NCBI RefSeq assembly: GCF_005887095.1
Contig: NZ_PNCI01000024.1
Span: 1-64,000 of the forward strand
From: Pseudoalteromonas rubra
Lineage (GTDB): Bacteria; Pseudomonadota; Gammaproteobacteria; Enterobacterales; Alteromonadaceae
Direction of reading: 5' to 3'
Length of the DNA stretch: 64,000 bases
The translations under genes were made by a program, and so were the position numbers. Shown here one piece after another: positions 7,991 to 17,320 of this stretch. The notes under the pieces were generated by a model that was given only the letters and a program-made list of their open reading frames with translations, was not told where the DNA came from and ran no database searches. Each line of letters starts with the position of its first letter. Position 1 is the first letter of the stretch.

Positions 7991-8503
7991 ATGAACAAAT
8001 TGACCTTTATATTATTCTTGATACCACTTAGCTTGTTTGCAAATGACACCGAGCATTTGAGGTTAATTGATGGTCAGTGGCAGTGTTATCAGGAGTTTGT
8101 GGAAGAAGGCATGGCGACTAAAATAGATTCGCGTTATAGCTATCGTTCTGCAGATTTGACTTATACCACCGATTATGTGGCTAAGTATATTTATCAGGAG
8201 GATATACCTTTGGGCAGTATTAGTGTTACCGATCAGGGCACGTTTACATACTCAGCTTCAAAAATGAGGTATAAGTCCAAACATCTTTCATTGGAAGTAC
8301 TCACTGATCCTGTTGGCGTGTTGCAAAATAGTGAGGAGGATTTATTAAAGGAAATGAAACAAGAAATAGCTCAAGACAATACTGAGTATCTTACAACGTT
8401 TATTAACCACTTGGTATGGGAAACCCAGGACCCAACTGACGGCACCACAACGCATTGCGTCAGAATAAATGAGCTGGAAAGTAAAGGCACTAGCTCTCCA
8501 TAA
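7991..8503 (+). CDS. Unrecognised exported protein
   Basis: A 170-residue protein with a clear signal peptide (residues 1-17, cleavage after LFA). The mature part opens HLRLIDGQWQC and contains two Cys, near residues 30 and 156, that could pair. It is mostly beta by appearance, with many Tyr and Thr. No family is recognised. The start is ATG after AAAGAGGACGC. It follows the GNAT-like gene on the same strand by 45 bases. Confidence 0.6.
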   Translation: MNKLTFILFLIPLSLFANDTEHLRLIDGQWQCYQEFVEEGMATKIDSRYSYRSADLTYTTDYVAKYIYQEDIPLGSISVTDQGTFTYSASKMRYKSKHLSLEVLTDPVGVLQNSEEDLLKEMKQEIAQDNTEYLTTFINHLVWETQDPTDGTTTHCVRINELESKGTSSP

Positions 8504-8520
8504 AGTCACTGTACCTAAAA

Positions 8521-8704
8521 CTAGATGAGCTTACAGCTCAGGAGTCGCGGGCTGAATATATAGAGTCCAAAAGCTTGAAGAATCGCTCGCCCAGCACATG
8601 GTTCAAATTGCTGATTTTATTGGCATTGGCCAAGTGATTAAAGAAGAGGGGGAGACATTGTTCGGTTATACAGACGAGCCTTCTTTGAGAGAGAAAGCGT
8701 GTTA
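8521..8704 (+). pseudogene. Short gene remnant
   Basis: Two adjoining frames read like one protein fragment: LDELTAQESRAEYIES, then after a shift near 8566-8571 KLEESLAQHMVQIADFIG and onward to a TAA at 8702-8704 (ending PSLREKAC). There is no good start. It may be the tail of a decayed gene, family unknown. The remainder of the 8504-8878 gap holds only the hairpin at 8825-8842. Confidence 0.35.
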
Positions 8705-8824
8705 AAAGGACAAATGCATACGCATATTGCTACGAGATAAACAGCTGATCTTGTCGCGATAGCCGATAGGGCTAAGACATTCATACGTATCTATTGAGCT
8801 CGTTTGTTGAAGATGATTTCAGTC

Positions 8825-8842
8825 AGGGGGAGCATTCCCCCT
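8825..8842 (-). terminator. Hairpin after the VC0807-family gene
   Basis: Arms AGGGGG and CCCCCT enclose a 6-base loop, 37 bases beyond the stop of the minus-strand gene. There is no long T-run. Confidence 0.4.
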
Positions 8843-8878
8843 TTAGAGTTGTAATGTATTATCTGGGTGGTATGAAAA

Positions 8879-9577
8879 TCACTCCTGATCGTGAAACATA
8901 TCTTCGAGCTTAAGCCCGGTCAATTTTTTCAATGAATTGAGCAGGTAATAGAGCGCGATAAAAAAGACGATCATTGTCGGCACCATGATCACCGGATAGC
9001 TTAGAGCGGTCATTCGGCCCAGCTCATTATTGTATGCTTCTGTGCCCGCCGGGCTGACCACTATCATTTTGGCCAGGATATAGTTCAGCGCAGAAGACAG
9101 GAAAAACGCGCTGGCGAGAATTTTTGACGCGCCCATTTGGACCTTGCTCAACTTGTCGCTGTTGCCCTTTTCTGCCAATGCCTTTTCTATTCCTTCAATG
9201 TCCATAACCGTGTCGTTAAACATCAGAGTTTTCAGCAAAGGATACTTAGTATACTGGCTGACAATAATGCCGATACCGATAAGGCCTGGGATCAGCGCTT
9301 CTTTAATGGCGATGTACTTAGCATCCAGCTCCAGCAGGCTGATCCCGCCGGTGAGCAGTACAGAGACGATCCCCAGTCCGGAAATAAAACTAAACTTACC
9401 GGTATTCTTGCGCTCCCAAAGGCCAAACCCGAGAGGAAAAAGCAGAGCGATGATCACGCCAAGCGCCGGACCCAGATGTTGCTCGCCTGAAAATTTAGTC
9501 AGGATAACCACTGGAATAATAATGTTAAATATCATCTGGCTTAAAAAGCCACTTTGTTTCTTATTGGACGACGACAC
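8879..9577 (-). CDS. VC0807 family multi-pass membrane protein
   Basis: About 232 residues with six or so membrane segments. The pattern fits the VC0807 family: IIPVVILTKFS near the N-terminus, LGIVSVLLTGGISLLELDAK, KEALIPGLIG, and the characteristic SPAGTEAYNNELGRMTALSY before the last helices. The role is unknown; database entries often call such proteins transporters without proof. I start it at GTG 9577, preceded by AGGGG at five bases. An in-frame extension up to 9676 lacks a ribosome site and has a non-conserved composition. Confidence 0.75.
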   Translation of the reverse strand: MSSSNKKQSGFLSQMIFNIIIPVVILTKFSGEQHLGPALGVIIALLFPLGFGLWERKNTGKFSFISGLGIVSVLLTGGISLLELDAKYIAIKEALIPGLIGIGIIVSQYTKYPLLKTLMFNDTVMDIEGIEKALAEKGNSDKLSKVQMGASKILASAFFLSSALNYILAKMIVVSPAGTEAYNNELGRMTALSYPVIMVPTMIVFFIALYYLLNSLKKLTGLKLEDMFHDQE

Positions 9578-9666
9578 TTTGTCCCCTGTAGATCTAAACA
9601 ACGAATGGCCTGAGTGTACGGCAAAGCGGGGCAAAAGGGCAACTTTAGGCGGAGGGTGAATGGCTG

Positions 9667-9701
9667 GCAAAAACAAAGAAGCCGCATACAGCAGCTTCTT
9701 T
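9667..9701 (-). terminator. Rho-independent terminator of the anchor-A gene
   Basis: Read on the minus strand, arms AAAGAAGC and GCTTCTTT (8 bp perfect) are followed by TTTGTTTTTG. It lies just after the stop of the 9733-11271 gene. Confidence 0.7.
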
Positions 9702-9732
9702 ATAATGGATGAATGAGGGGCTAGTTACAGAG

Positions 9733-11271
9733 TTAGTTACAGAAATTTTTAACCCAGGTTAGATCATTCACTCGATGCGGAACATGGAATAGTTTGGTTG
9801 CGGCAGCTGTTTGAGGATCAATCTCGTAGATTGCTGCATCGGCATTGCGCTCCCGGCCAGAAACATACAGTGTCCCTTCAGGTGAAATAGCCAGTCCGGA
9901 AGCCCAGTTTACGCCATGCTTGCCTATCAATGTCAGCTCAAGGTTTGCATCTGCACTGTACAGCGCAGTACCGGTCAGGACATACAGCGTATTGCCGTCT
10001 GCTGAGTAGGCAATATCACCATTTTTAAAGTCTTCATCTGAGGCTTTCATTTTGCCCAGCACGTGCTTTTCACCTGTTGCTACGTCGTAATTGTAGGCGT
10101 AAGTGCGGCTGGTGGCTTTTAGCACGTCAGCGGATATGTCGTAAGCAAGTCGGATCACTTTATAGCCGTCGGTGACAGATTCCAGTGCTTGTGTCTGCGT
10201 GCTGAGATCATAGCTGTAAATATGAGAAGCGCGCGTTTTACTGCTCTGCTGATCAATAAAATACAGTTTGCCGTTGTGTGAAGCGATATTCGACGCCGTA
10301 TTGTTTAGGTTGATCACTTTGTCAGACTGACCTGAACTCAGATCTATCTGATGGACATAACCCTGTTCGGTATCACCGTAATAGTTAATGGCATATAACC
10401 CGCCTTTACAGACAGCGTTGTCACTTGGTAGCTGACCAAGGAAGGCTCCGCCGCGCAACTCCATAGAGCCACTGAAGCTGTTGGCAACAATCGGCATAGT
10501 CGCCGTACCATGAGGTGCAGTGATATCCGCTTGAGGTGCTAAAATCACGCCTTCCGTTTGCAAACCCGCCAGGTCAAGTGTGGTTGCATCCGCAAAGTTA
10601 AAAATAGTGCGGTGTCTATGCTGGATCAGCGTCGCGTAGCTCTTGTTATTCAGCGGTGCGAAGTTGTGTCCATCACCTGAGATATTGAAAACGATTGTGG
10701 CATTGTCTGGAATACCCGATACATCAAAGGTATGGCTAGCCTGGACGTCCTGACCAGATAAATTAAACACCTGTAATTCGCTGCTACTATCACCTGTCAG
10801 GTATAGACCTCCCCATTGCTTCAGGATGTCACCAGTTTGCGGCAGGGCTGCCAGGCTGGCTGAGAGTGCCAACATATCTGACTGAGCATCAGCAAAGTCA
10901 ACAGGCAGCGTCGCGGCATTGGCAGTCACCTGAGCGCCGGCTTCCAAACCTAAACGCACTGCTTCGCTGATTTTATCTGTCTGGCCACCTGCAATGATAT
11001 GACCGACATATTGTCTGCCATTAATGTACTGGATGTCGCCACCTGCAACCAGGTAATGGGCGTTAAGGGCACTGCTATGACCATAACCGATAGAATAGCC
11101 ATTGAGGCTGACGTCATCGCCTGCAAACACGGCACCCAGTGCATTTCCCGATGTTGAATAAAAATCATCAAATACCAGCGCAGCATAGCCTTTATTGAGG
11201 TCATGCTCAGATGATGCGCTTACCGAAAATGCACAGGCAGCCAGTGCGCCTGCGAACAGCTTTTTCTTCAT
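9733..11271 (-). CDS. Exported choice-of-anchor A / beta-propeller protein
   Basis: A 512-residue protein. A signal peptide (about 1-20, ending SVSA) precedes a choice-of-anchor A type domain of about 250 residues, with ALVFDDF, GAVFAGDDVSLNGYSIGYG and repeated HYLVAGGDI/VGHIIAGG strands. The C-terminal ~220 residues resemble a beta-propeller: repeated YAINYYG, LYFIDQQ, IAYSADGNTLYVL and LAISPEGTLYVSG blades. It is probably surface-exposed or secreted; no sorting motif is evident at the C-terminus. ATG 11271 follows GGAGAACTTA, which is better than the upstream in-frame GTG at 11283. Confidence 0.75.
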   Translation of the reverse strand: MKKKLFAGALAACAFSVSASSEHDLNKGYAALVFDDFYSTSGNALGAVFAGDDVSLNGYSIGYGHSSALNAHYLVAGGDIQYINGRQYVGHIIAGGQTDKISEAVRLGLEAGAQVTANAATLPVDFADAQSDMLALSASLAALPQTGDILKQWGGLYLTGDSSSELQVFNLSGQDVQASHTFDVSGIPDNATIVFNISGDGHNFAPLNNKSYATLIQHRHRTIFNFADATTLDLAGLQTEGVILAPQADITAPHGTATMPIVANSFSGSMELRGGAFLGQLPSDNAVCKGGLYAINYYGDTEQGYVHQIDLSSGQSDKVINLNNTASNIASHNGKLYFIDQQSSKTRASHIYSYDLSTQTQALESVTDGYKVIRLAYDISADVLKATSRTYAYNYDVATGEKHVLGKMKASDEDFKNGDIAYSADGNTLYVLTGTALYSADANLELTLIGKHGVNWASGLAISPEGTLYVSGRERNADAAIYEIDPQTAAATKLFHVPHRVNDLTWVKNFCN

Positions 11272-11633
11272 TAAGTTCTCCACGAGTTAGGCCTGCACTG
11301 AAGCTTGAGCGCAGTTGCCCTTGTCAAAAATTCGCCTATTCTAGTTCTTTTATACTAATTTGTCTCTACTTTTCTTTGAGTTTGTACCTTAATTGTGTAA
11401 TTTTCTGGTTCAATGCGAACCGGGTTTGAATAAAAAATGAGCGCAGTCAAAGAGCTGCAATCGAGAGCTTGACAACTTTGGTACTGATAAAATTTCCAGG
11501 CTAGTTTGAGCATCAGACTGATGTACTTTTATGTATAAAGCGTCTGAGTTGTTTAATCCTGTAGATCCAATACAATGCGTCACTCAGGCGCTACCTGTGC
11601 CTTCAAGGACAATAATAATAACAGGACCTCATC
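11272..11633. other. Intergenic region between divergent genes
   Basis: About 360 bases between the divergent anchor-A gene and the acyltransferase gene. A TTGACA at about 11469 may be a -35 element for the acyltransferase gene, but no well-spaced -10 is clear. No gene was seen. Confidence 0.4.
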
Positions 11634-12644
11634 ATGGAGATCAGAAAGCTCAATTCCCTGAGAGGAATGGCAGCGTTAATCGTTTTTGTAACCCACTTCA
11701 GTGATATTACACAGTGGCTTGGTGGTGCCTTCGGAGGCGGGGCTGGCGCATACGGTGTCATGCTGTTCTTTATGCTTAGCGGCTTTTTGATGTCTTACCT
11801 TTATCTGGATAAGGACTTTGGTACAAACAGTGTAAAGCGCTACCTGGTGGCGCGCTTTGCCCGTGTTGTGCCGCTTTATGTGCTGGTGGTCTTGGCGTCG
11901 TTTGCACTGACAAAGTTTGGCAGCGATCTGCTCTATCATATTCCCGATCATCAGGCTTTGCTGGGGCACCTTTTGTTCCTTTATGGCGACAGCGTGCTCT
12001 GGTCTATTCCACCCGAAGTTCAGTTTTATTTTGTGTTTGTACTACTGTGGGCGCTCGCCGCGAACCGACGTGGTTATATTTACATTCTGATTGTCGGGTG
12101 TCTGTTGCTGTTATTTTTTACAAACTTTCCTCGTATCTATGGTGACATTTACGGTGTGCCATATAACCAGTTCACTGTGCTGCGCAGTTTGCCTTATTTC
12201 TTTATTGGTGTGGTATTTGGATTACATTATAAAACCCTGGCTATTCCTGCGTATCTGAAGAAACATCGGTTTGCGTTTGTACTGTGTTTAATTCCCCTGA
12301 TGTACCCAGAGTTGTCGCCCATTACATCGGACGCTAAAAACCGCATGTGGCTCAGTTATGAGGTACTGCTGGTCATGAGCTGTGTGTTTTTCTGTGTGGT
12401 TTTTCTGGTACCCGATAACAATGTCCTGCTGGCTAACAAGGTTGGGGACTTTTTTGGCAAAATCTCTTATTCCCTGTATCTGCTGCATATGCCTGTGATC
12501 ATGCAAGTTAACCGTTTTGAACTGGCTGTAGAAGTTAAGCTTGTACTGTCTTTAATTTTGAGTGCTGCGTGTGCTTACCTCTCATTTATTTGCCTTGAAA
12601 GGCCGCTTGCCAGGGCTATTCGTAAAAGGGCCAATGCACATTAG
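11634..12644 (+). CDS. Acyltransferase 3 family (OafA/YrhL-like) membrane protein
   Basis: A 336-residue integral membrane acyltransferase with about ten hydrophobic helices. Family marks are visible: the N-terminal LNSLRGMAALIVFVTHF with the conserved RG and catalytic-type His, VMLFFMLSGFLMSYLY, the RYLVARFARVVPLY motif, and WSIPPEVQFYF with conserved Glu. Such enzymes O-acetylate or acylate surface sugars, lipids or antibiotics across the inner membrane; the acceptor here is unknown. It stands alone, with no polysaccharide cluster beside it. Confidence 0.88.
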   Translation: MEIRKLNSLRGMAALIVFVTHFSDITQWLGGAFGGGAGAYGVMLFFMLSGFLMSYLYLDKDFGTNSVKRYLVARFARVVPLYVLVVLASFALTKFGSDLLYHIPDHQALLGHLLFLYGDSVLWSIPPEVQFYFVFVLLWALAANRRGYIYILIVGCLLLLFFTNFPRIYGDIYGVPYNQFTVLRSLPYFFIGVVFGLHYKTLAIPAYLKKHRFAFVLCLIPLMYPELSPITSDAKNRMWLSYEVLLVMSCVFFCVVFLVPDNNVLLANKVGDFFGKISYSLYLLHMPVIMQVNRFELAVEVKLVLSLILSAACAYLSFICLERPLARAIRKRANAH

Positions 12645-12841
12645 AGCCCGACGGTAGGTGTTTCTGCTCGATGAAGGATGAACGTTTATCTCACTTTACA
12701 GGTGATTAATCGAATTCCTTGCCACTTTTTGTGAACTCTTGCCCCAAATTCGGGTCAGGTTTAACGGTGGCCGCTTATTGCTGGTTTTTGGCGGCTTGTA
12801 CACCCAAGACACTGGTTATTCAGGGAGCAAGTTACTACATT

Positions 12842-14269
12842 ATGGGATCAGATAAGTCACCTGCATTGAGCCTGGGCGAACCGCTTCAGGTGTGTGATAA
12901 GCAAAGAAAACGGGCTGTGCGCAAGCGCTGGATCTTAACCGGCTCTACCAGCGCGGTATTAAAGCAATTGACCTTACCTATGCTGTGGGCGATTCTGGCT
13001 TTGTTCAGCGCCGACCTGATAGAACTCTATTTTGCTTCGCGCCTGGGAGTTGATGAACTAACGGCAATGAGTTTTACCTTGCCTATTCAGGCGACCTTGT
13101 TTGCATTTGCCATTGGTCTTGGCATTGTGGTGGCCACCCGACTGACACAGGCAAAAGAAGTGGAGCAGCTGGCCGCTGTGAGCCTGATATTCACGGTACT
13201 CGTTGGTGCTGCTCTGGCGATTGTCATATGGCTGGGGTTGCAGCCGCTGTTGACGATGCTGGGGTTTACTGAATTTACCGCACGAGAGCAAGTTTGGCCT
13301 ACGCTTGAGCGCTACATGCAGTATCGCCTTGGTGCTGTGGTGTTTTTCTTCATCGTGATGGTTGTGTTTGGGGTACTTCGTGCCTTTGGTAATATGCGTG
13401 GCGCCGCGCAGCTACTGGTGTTATTTGCCGGGTTACAGATACTGATGAGCGCTGTGCTATTTACGCCCTGGGCACAATCGGCCTTATCCTTTAGTGGGCT
13501 GGAACGGCTTGGGGTTGCCCATTTTGCGGCGGCAATGAGTGCTAGTTTTTACGCTCTTTACTTGCTTCGCGTTAAAGAAAATATAGCCCTGAAAGTTCGC
13601 CTGTTGTCCCAGCGCAGTCGTCAGGCGTTTCGCCGCTTGTTCAGGCTCTTTATTCCGGTTGTCGCTATGCAACTGCTAACGCCGCTGGCCCAGTCGTTAT
13701 TAATGATGATTGTGGCCTCTCAGGGCAGTGATGCCGTTGCAGCCTTTGGTGTGGTGATGCGCATAGAGCCGCTTGCGCTACTGTTGCCTATGGTGCTGAC
13801 CACTTCACTGCCTATCTTTGTTGGTCAGAATTGGGCGGCAAACAAATCATTACGGGTACGCAGAGGGATCAAACAGGCGCTGGCTGTTTGTATTGCCTGG
13901 CAGGGCGCAATAGCAATCGCTTTATTTTGGGGAGCTGACCTGTTGGGTGTTGGTTTCTGTAAACAGTCTTTTGTCAGCCAGTCAATTGAGCTGGCGATGT
14001 GTATTCTGCCGATATCTTATGCGGCGCTGGCAGGTGTGATGCTGTATGTGAGTTGCTGTAATGCCATAGGTCGCAGCGGGTTAGCGCTGAATGTCACCTT
14101 GGTGCGTTTGTTTGTGTTATCGCTGCCGGGGGCGTTTATTGGCGCTCAGCTCAACGGCTTTCAGGGCATAGTCTGGGCGCTGGCATTGGCAAACTTTTTG
14201 GTTGGGGCATGGTTGTTGTACGGGGCCATACATACGCGCAGTATGCAGCCGAGAGTGGCGACAGGCTGA
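12842..14269 (+). CDS. MATE family efflux transporter
   Basis: About 475 residues with twelve hydrophobic segments in two related halves. It opens VLKQLTLPMLWAILALFSADLIELYFAS, the usual MATE N-terminal helix, and contains the FALPI/Q-like SFTLPIQATLFAFAIGLG stretch. These are Na+ or H+ antiporters exporting drugs or metabolites. The open frame extends upstream to a TTG at 12719, but the extra ~41 residues are not MATE-like. ATG 12842 has only a distant GGGAG, so the exact start is uncertain. It converges with the EEP gene. Confidence 0.85.
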   Translation: MGSDKSPALSLGEPLQVCDKQRKRAVRKRWILTGSTSAVLKQLTLPMLWAILALFSADLIELYFASRLGVDELTAMSFTLPIQATLFAFAIGLGIVVATRLTQAKEVEQLAAVSLIFTVLVGAALAIVIWLGLQPLLTMLGFTEFTAREQVWPTLERYMQYRLGAVVFFFIVMVVFGVLRAFGNMRGAAQLLVLFAGLQILMSAVLFTPWAQSALSFSGLERLGVAHFAAAMSASFYALYLLRVKENIALKVRLLSQRSRQAFRRLFRLFIPVVAMQLLTPLAQSLLMMIVASQGSDAVAAFGVVMRIEPLALLLPMVLTTSLPIFVGQNWAANKSLRVRRGIKQALAVCIAWQGAIAIALFWGADLLGVGFCKQSFVSQSIELAMCILPISYAALAGVMLYVSCCNAIGRSGLALNVTLVRLFVLSLPGAFIGAQLNGFQGIVWALALANFLVGAWLLYGAIHTRSMQPRVATG

Positions 14270-14278
14270 TAACGTATA

Positions 14279-14298
14279 GGGCCTGATAAGTCAGGCCC
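14279..14298. terminator. Hairpin between convergent MATE and EEP genes
   Basis: Perfect 8-bp arms GGGCCTGA and TCAGGCCC enclose a TAAG loop. The position between convergent stops suggests a shared terminator, although T-runs are short. Confidence 0.6.
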
Positions 14299-14313
14299 AG
14301 TGACCGAGCCGTG

Positions 14314-15258
14314 TTACTTCAGGTCGATACTTAATGCACAGTGATCTGCAAGCATATTGTCTGGGGTCATATCAGCAAAGTAGTGGAACTGAGCACTCCC
14401 TGTCTGATAATCCTCTTTCATGGACTTAGCGACAAGAATATGATCAATCGGTGCCGGGTAGTAGGGGTGGCAACCGGTCAGCATTTGATTTGCGTTGAAC
14501 ACCGGGGCTTTATCCATATTATTTGGATGGGCATTGGCCGCACCCTGAGGGTAATACAGATCTCTGCTCAAACGATTGTAAGGTGCAGTCAGCCTGTGGT
14601 TAAAGTCACCCAGTACGATAAAGTTAGCTTGCGCTTTGGCTTTATTTTCGACCCAGTTATCTAAAATGGGCGCCTGCTGCGAAAGTATCTTACAAGCTTC
14701 CTTGTCGGAGCGTTTGTAGTCATCCACAAAGCAGCCACTTTTCAGGTGCACGTTCAATAAGTGAAGTGTTTCTCCCTGATAACTAAGCTGGATCTCAAGG
14801 CCATTTCTGAGGCCCGGTTTAACAGCTGAGAAAGTACTATGCTGGACGACTGTATCAATGGTCAGGGGCTTTTTCACTACGAAAGCCACTTTTTGTTGCG
14901 TTGAGTCGTTACCACTTTTCCGACAGGTATAGGTTTTACTGTCGGCCCTGTCCGACATGACGATATGCCAGTGCTTATCCGAAAACACCTGACGTACGGC
15001 TGCCGCAGAAGCGACTTCCTGTAGCGCAATCACATCTGCGTTAAGGGTTTTTGCGTACTGTTTTAACGCATTGACTTCGCTTGCCTTTCTTGGTTTACAT
15101 CCGGTTTTATCAGAGTCTGACAAGTGCTCAATGTTCCAGGTTGCAATACGCAGTGCTTGATTCGGCGTTGCATGACCCTGATGAGAATGAGACAGAGCGG
15201 GTGTGGCAAATAACAGTGCACAAAGTGCCATAATCGGGGTGTGAGCTGAAGGGATCAT
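14314..15258 (-). CDS. Exported endonuclease/exonuclease/phosphatase family protein
   Basis: About 314 residues with a signal peptide (residues 1-23, ending ALSH) and then a full EEP domain. Visible motifs are RIATWNIEHL (Asn metal or phosphate ligand), DVIALQEVAS (catalytic Glu), LLNVHLKSGC, FIVLGDFNHR (Asp/Asn pair) and the closing DHILV and ADHCALSIDL with catalytic Asp-His. Members are DNases, phosphodiesterases or sphingomyelinase-like enzymes. Export suggests extracellular nucleic-acid or phosphoester scavenging. ATG 15258 is chosen for the signal peptide; TTG 15285 is an alternative. Confidence 0.82.
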   Translation of the reverse strand: MIPSAHTPIMALCALLFATPALSHSHQGHATPNQALRIATWNIEHLSDSDKTGCKPRKASEVNALKQYAKTLNADVIALQEVASAAAVRQVFSDKHWHIVMSDRADSKTYTCRKSGNDSTQQKVAFVVKKPLTIDTVVQHSTFSAVKPGLRNGLEIQLSYQGETLHLLNVHLKSGCFVDDYKRSDKEACKILSQQAPILDNWVENKAKAQANFIVLGDFNHRLTAPYNRLSRDLYYPQGAANAHPNNMDKAPVFNANQMLTGCHPYYPAPIDHILVAKSMKEDYQTGSAQFHYFADMTPDNMLADHCALSIDLK

Positions 15259-15480
15259 CGTGCTTTTAAATTCATAAAATTGCAATAGTGTTATAGTGTA
15301 TCAAGATTATTGCCATTTGATGATATAAGTTAGAATATTTGCGTTAAATTCATCAAAAAATCAGATGCTCTGTTACGGGGTTTCCGGACAGGCTATTCAG
15401 CGTGACAAGGACAAATTGAAAAGTAAACTAGTTAGTGTAAAAATACCCTTAGTATAAGCCATAGAAAATCACTCAATACC

Positions 15481-16089
15481 ATGACCGTTAAAGTTACCCG
15501 CAGTATGCTAAAGCGTCAGGCCATTATAGATGGTGCCCTGAGCGCGTTTCAGCAATATGGTGTCAGTGACACCAGCATGGATAAGATTGCACAGACAGCT
15601 CAGGTCTCAAAGCGCACCGTTTACAATCACTTCGAGAGCAAAGAGCAGTTAGTTACCCATATTATCAAAGAGATTTGGCGTCAGAATATTCTTACTTGTG
15701 ATATCGAGTATCAGGCAGACATGGCGTTGGATGTGCAGCTAGCCGCCTTATTAAAAAATGAGCTGGACTTTCTGAGTAACCAAAATTTGCAGGAGCTGAT
15801 CCGGGTTGCAATTGGGTATTGTCTGTTTAACCCTGATATCTTTACCGCTGAAATGAGCGAGTTCTTCGAGCAGGAAACCGCCTTAGTCCGCTGGATAAAG
15901 CAGGCGGTTTCAGCAGGTCGACTGCGTCAGGTTGAACCTCAAAAGGCACATGCTCAGTTGATCAGCCTGCTGAAAGGGCAGGCATTCTGGCCACAGATCT
16001 TACACCAGCAGCCAGTATTAACGAATGCGCAAATTGAGGAATTGACAGAGGATACAGTGGCTTTCTTCCTGGCGTATTATCAGGCGTGA
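15481..16089 (+). CDS. TetR family transcriptional regulator
   Basis: A 202-residue repressor-type protein. The N-terminal HTH is typical: AIIDGALSAFQQYGVSDTSMDKIAQTAQVSKRTVYNHFESKEQL at about residues 14-58. The C-terminal ~140 helical residues form the ligand domain and resemble the AefR-like (TetR_C_7) group. It is divergent from the EEP gene, with 222 bases between the two starts. The effector is unknown. It may regulate the EEP gene or itself. Confidence 0.88.
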   Translation: MTVKVTRSMLKRQAIIDGALSAFQQYGVSDTSMDKIAQTAQVSKRTVYNHFESKEQLVTHIIKEIWRQNILTCDIEYQADMALDVQLAALLKNELDFLSNQNLQELIRVAIGYCLFNPDIFTAEMSEFFEQETALVRWIKQAVSAGRLRQVEPQKAHAQLISLLKGQAFWPQILHQQPVLTNAQIEELTEDTVAFFLAYYQA

Positions 16090-16223
16090 TTTTCGGGTCA
16101 CAGTGATACACCATATAGTATTGCAAAAAAAGCAAAACAAAGAGTTCCCAAAAAGGGGGATTTCTCTGGGATGAAATTTTTAGTTGTTGTACTATAAGGT
16201 TTTACCTTAAGTGTTCTACAACT

Positions 16224-16664
16224 ATGAAAATAACAAAACACCACTTCTTTGCTCCTTTATTGCTGTGCGGTGCATTAAACGCACAGGCTTTTGAATTTCA
16301 AGTCGCAACTGGGATTGGGACTCAATATGGCTTTCTGGGTGCACAGTTAAATGCCATAGAGGGTGATACTAAATACTATGTGTCCGCGGGGATACTGGGC
16401 ACTGGGCTAGGCTTTAGCACTGCGTTTTCAGACGACAAAAAGGTCGCCGTGGGTGCCGCCGTTAGCCGCTTCTTTGGCATTTTTGGCTCACATACAGATA
16501 TCGCGGGGCTGACGCTTAATTATCGAGCTAATGGTTTTGCGAGCCGGGGGTGGGACTTTGGCATAGGTGTAGGCTACTATGAGCGTACAGAGAACTCCTG
16601 GTCTTCAGGAGACAGATTCGAGAGTGGGGCTGCGCTTACATTCAATGCGGGTTACGCATTTTAA
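16224..16664 (+). CDS. Small exported beta-rich protein, probably outer membrane
   Basis: A 146-residue protein with a signal peptide (about 1-22, ending AQA). Alternating hydrophobic/Gly-rich strands follow, ending in GYAF, an aromatic C-terminus as in outer-membrane beta-barrels. It is probably a small barrel or a YfaZ-like surface protein; the family is not identified. It has its own promoter region, preceded by GTTGTACTATAAGG. Confidence 0.55.
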   Translation: MKITKHHFFAPLLLCGALNAQAFEFQVATGIGTQYGFLGAQLNAIEGDTKYYVSAGILGTGLGFSTAFSDDKKVAVGAAVSRFFGIFGSHTDIAGLTLNYRANGFASRGWDFGIGVGYYERTENSWSSGDRFESGAALTFNAGYAF

Positions 16665-16811
16665 TTAAGGTGTAACCGCTTTTGGTAAATAAATCTTACA
16701 ATTAAGACTTGTAATTACAAAAGGTGTGCTCAAAAATTAGTCGGCATTTTGATGGTGTAACAGAGCTAACGGTTCTGTGTCGTCAATTATCATAACATAA
16801 GGAAGCATACC

Positions 16812-17258
16812 ATGTGGAAAACGCTATTTGCCAAAAGCCCACATTATGATGGGATCAGACCTTTCAATATCTATTTTATGCGTCTAATTTATATCCTGAT
16901 GGTCTTTGTACTTGGGCAGGATGTATGGGGGCACATATTTACTTATGAAGGAGCCTGGGAGGAGAACGAAGCAATGGCCTGGAGTGTGTGGGCCGCGTTT
17001 TCTGTGCTCGCTGTGGTGGGAGTTTTTCGTCCGGTACAAATGATCCCTGTCCTGCTGCTGGAGATAATATACAAATTGATATGGCTGGTGCTGGTTGCAT
17101 ATCCGTTGTGGCAGGCAGATAGGTTAGTCGGCTCTGGCCTTGAAGAAACCACGTTTGCTTTTGTGCTGGTGATACTTCCTATCCTGGCAATGCCATGGCA
17201 TTACGTATTTAATCGCTATATTTATACGACAAAAGAGACACAGCCATCTCCTGGGTGA
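16812..17258 (+). CDS. Four-helix inner-membrane protein
   Basis: A 148-residue protein with hydrophobic segments near residues 22-42, 57-76, 78-98 and 113-135. The N-terminus contains FAKSPHYDGIRPFNIYFMRLIY. It resembles small DUF-type membrane proteins found in marine bacteria. No catalytic motif is seen. ATG follows AAGGAAGC. The DM13 gene begins 62 bases downstream on the same strand, so the two are probably one unit. Confidence 0.6.
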   Translation: MWKTLFAKSPHYDGIRPFNIYFMRLIYILMVFVLGQDVWGHIFTYEGAWEENEAMAWSVWAAFSVLAVVGVFRPVQMIPVLLLEIIYKLIWLVLVAYPLWQADRLVGSGLEETTFAFVLVILPILAMPWHYVFNRYIYTTKETQPSPG

Positions 17259-17320
17259 TGAATAAATGGTCCATTCTTCATAAAGTCGTAGCCCAGTCAA
17301 AGGACCTTGAGGAGCAATGA

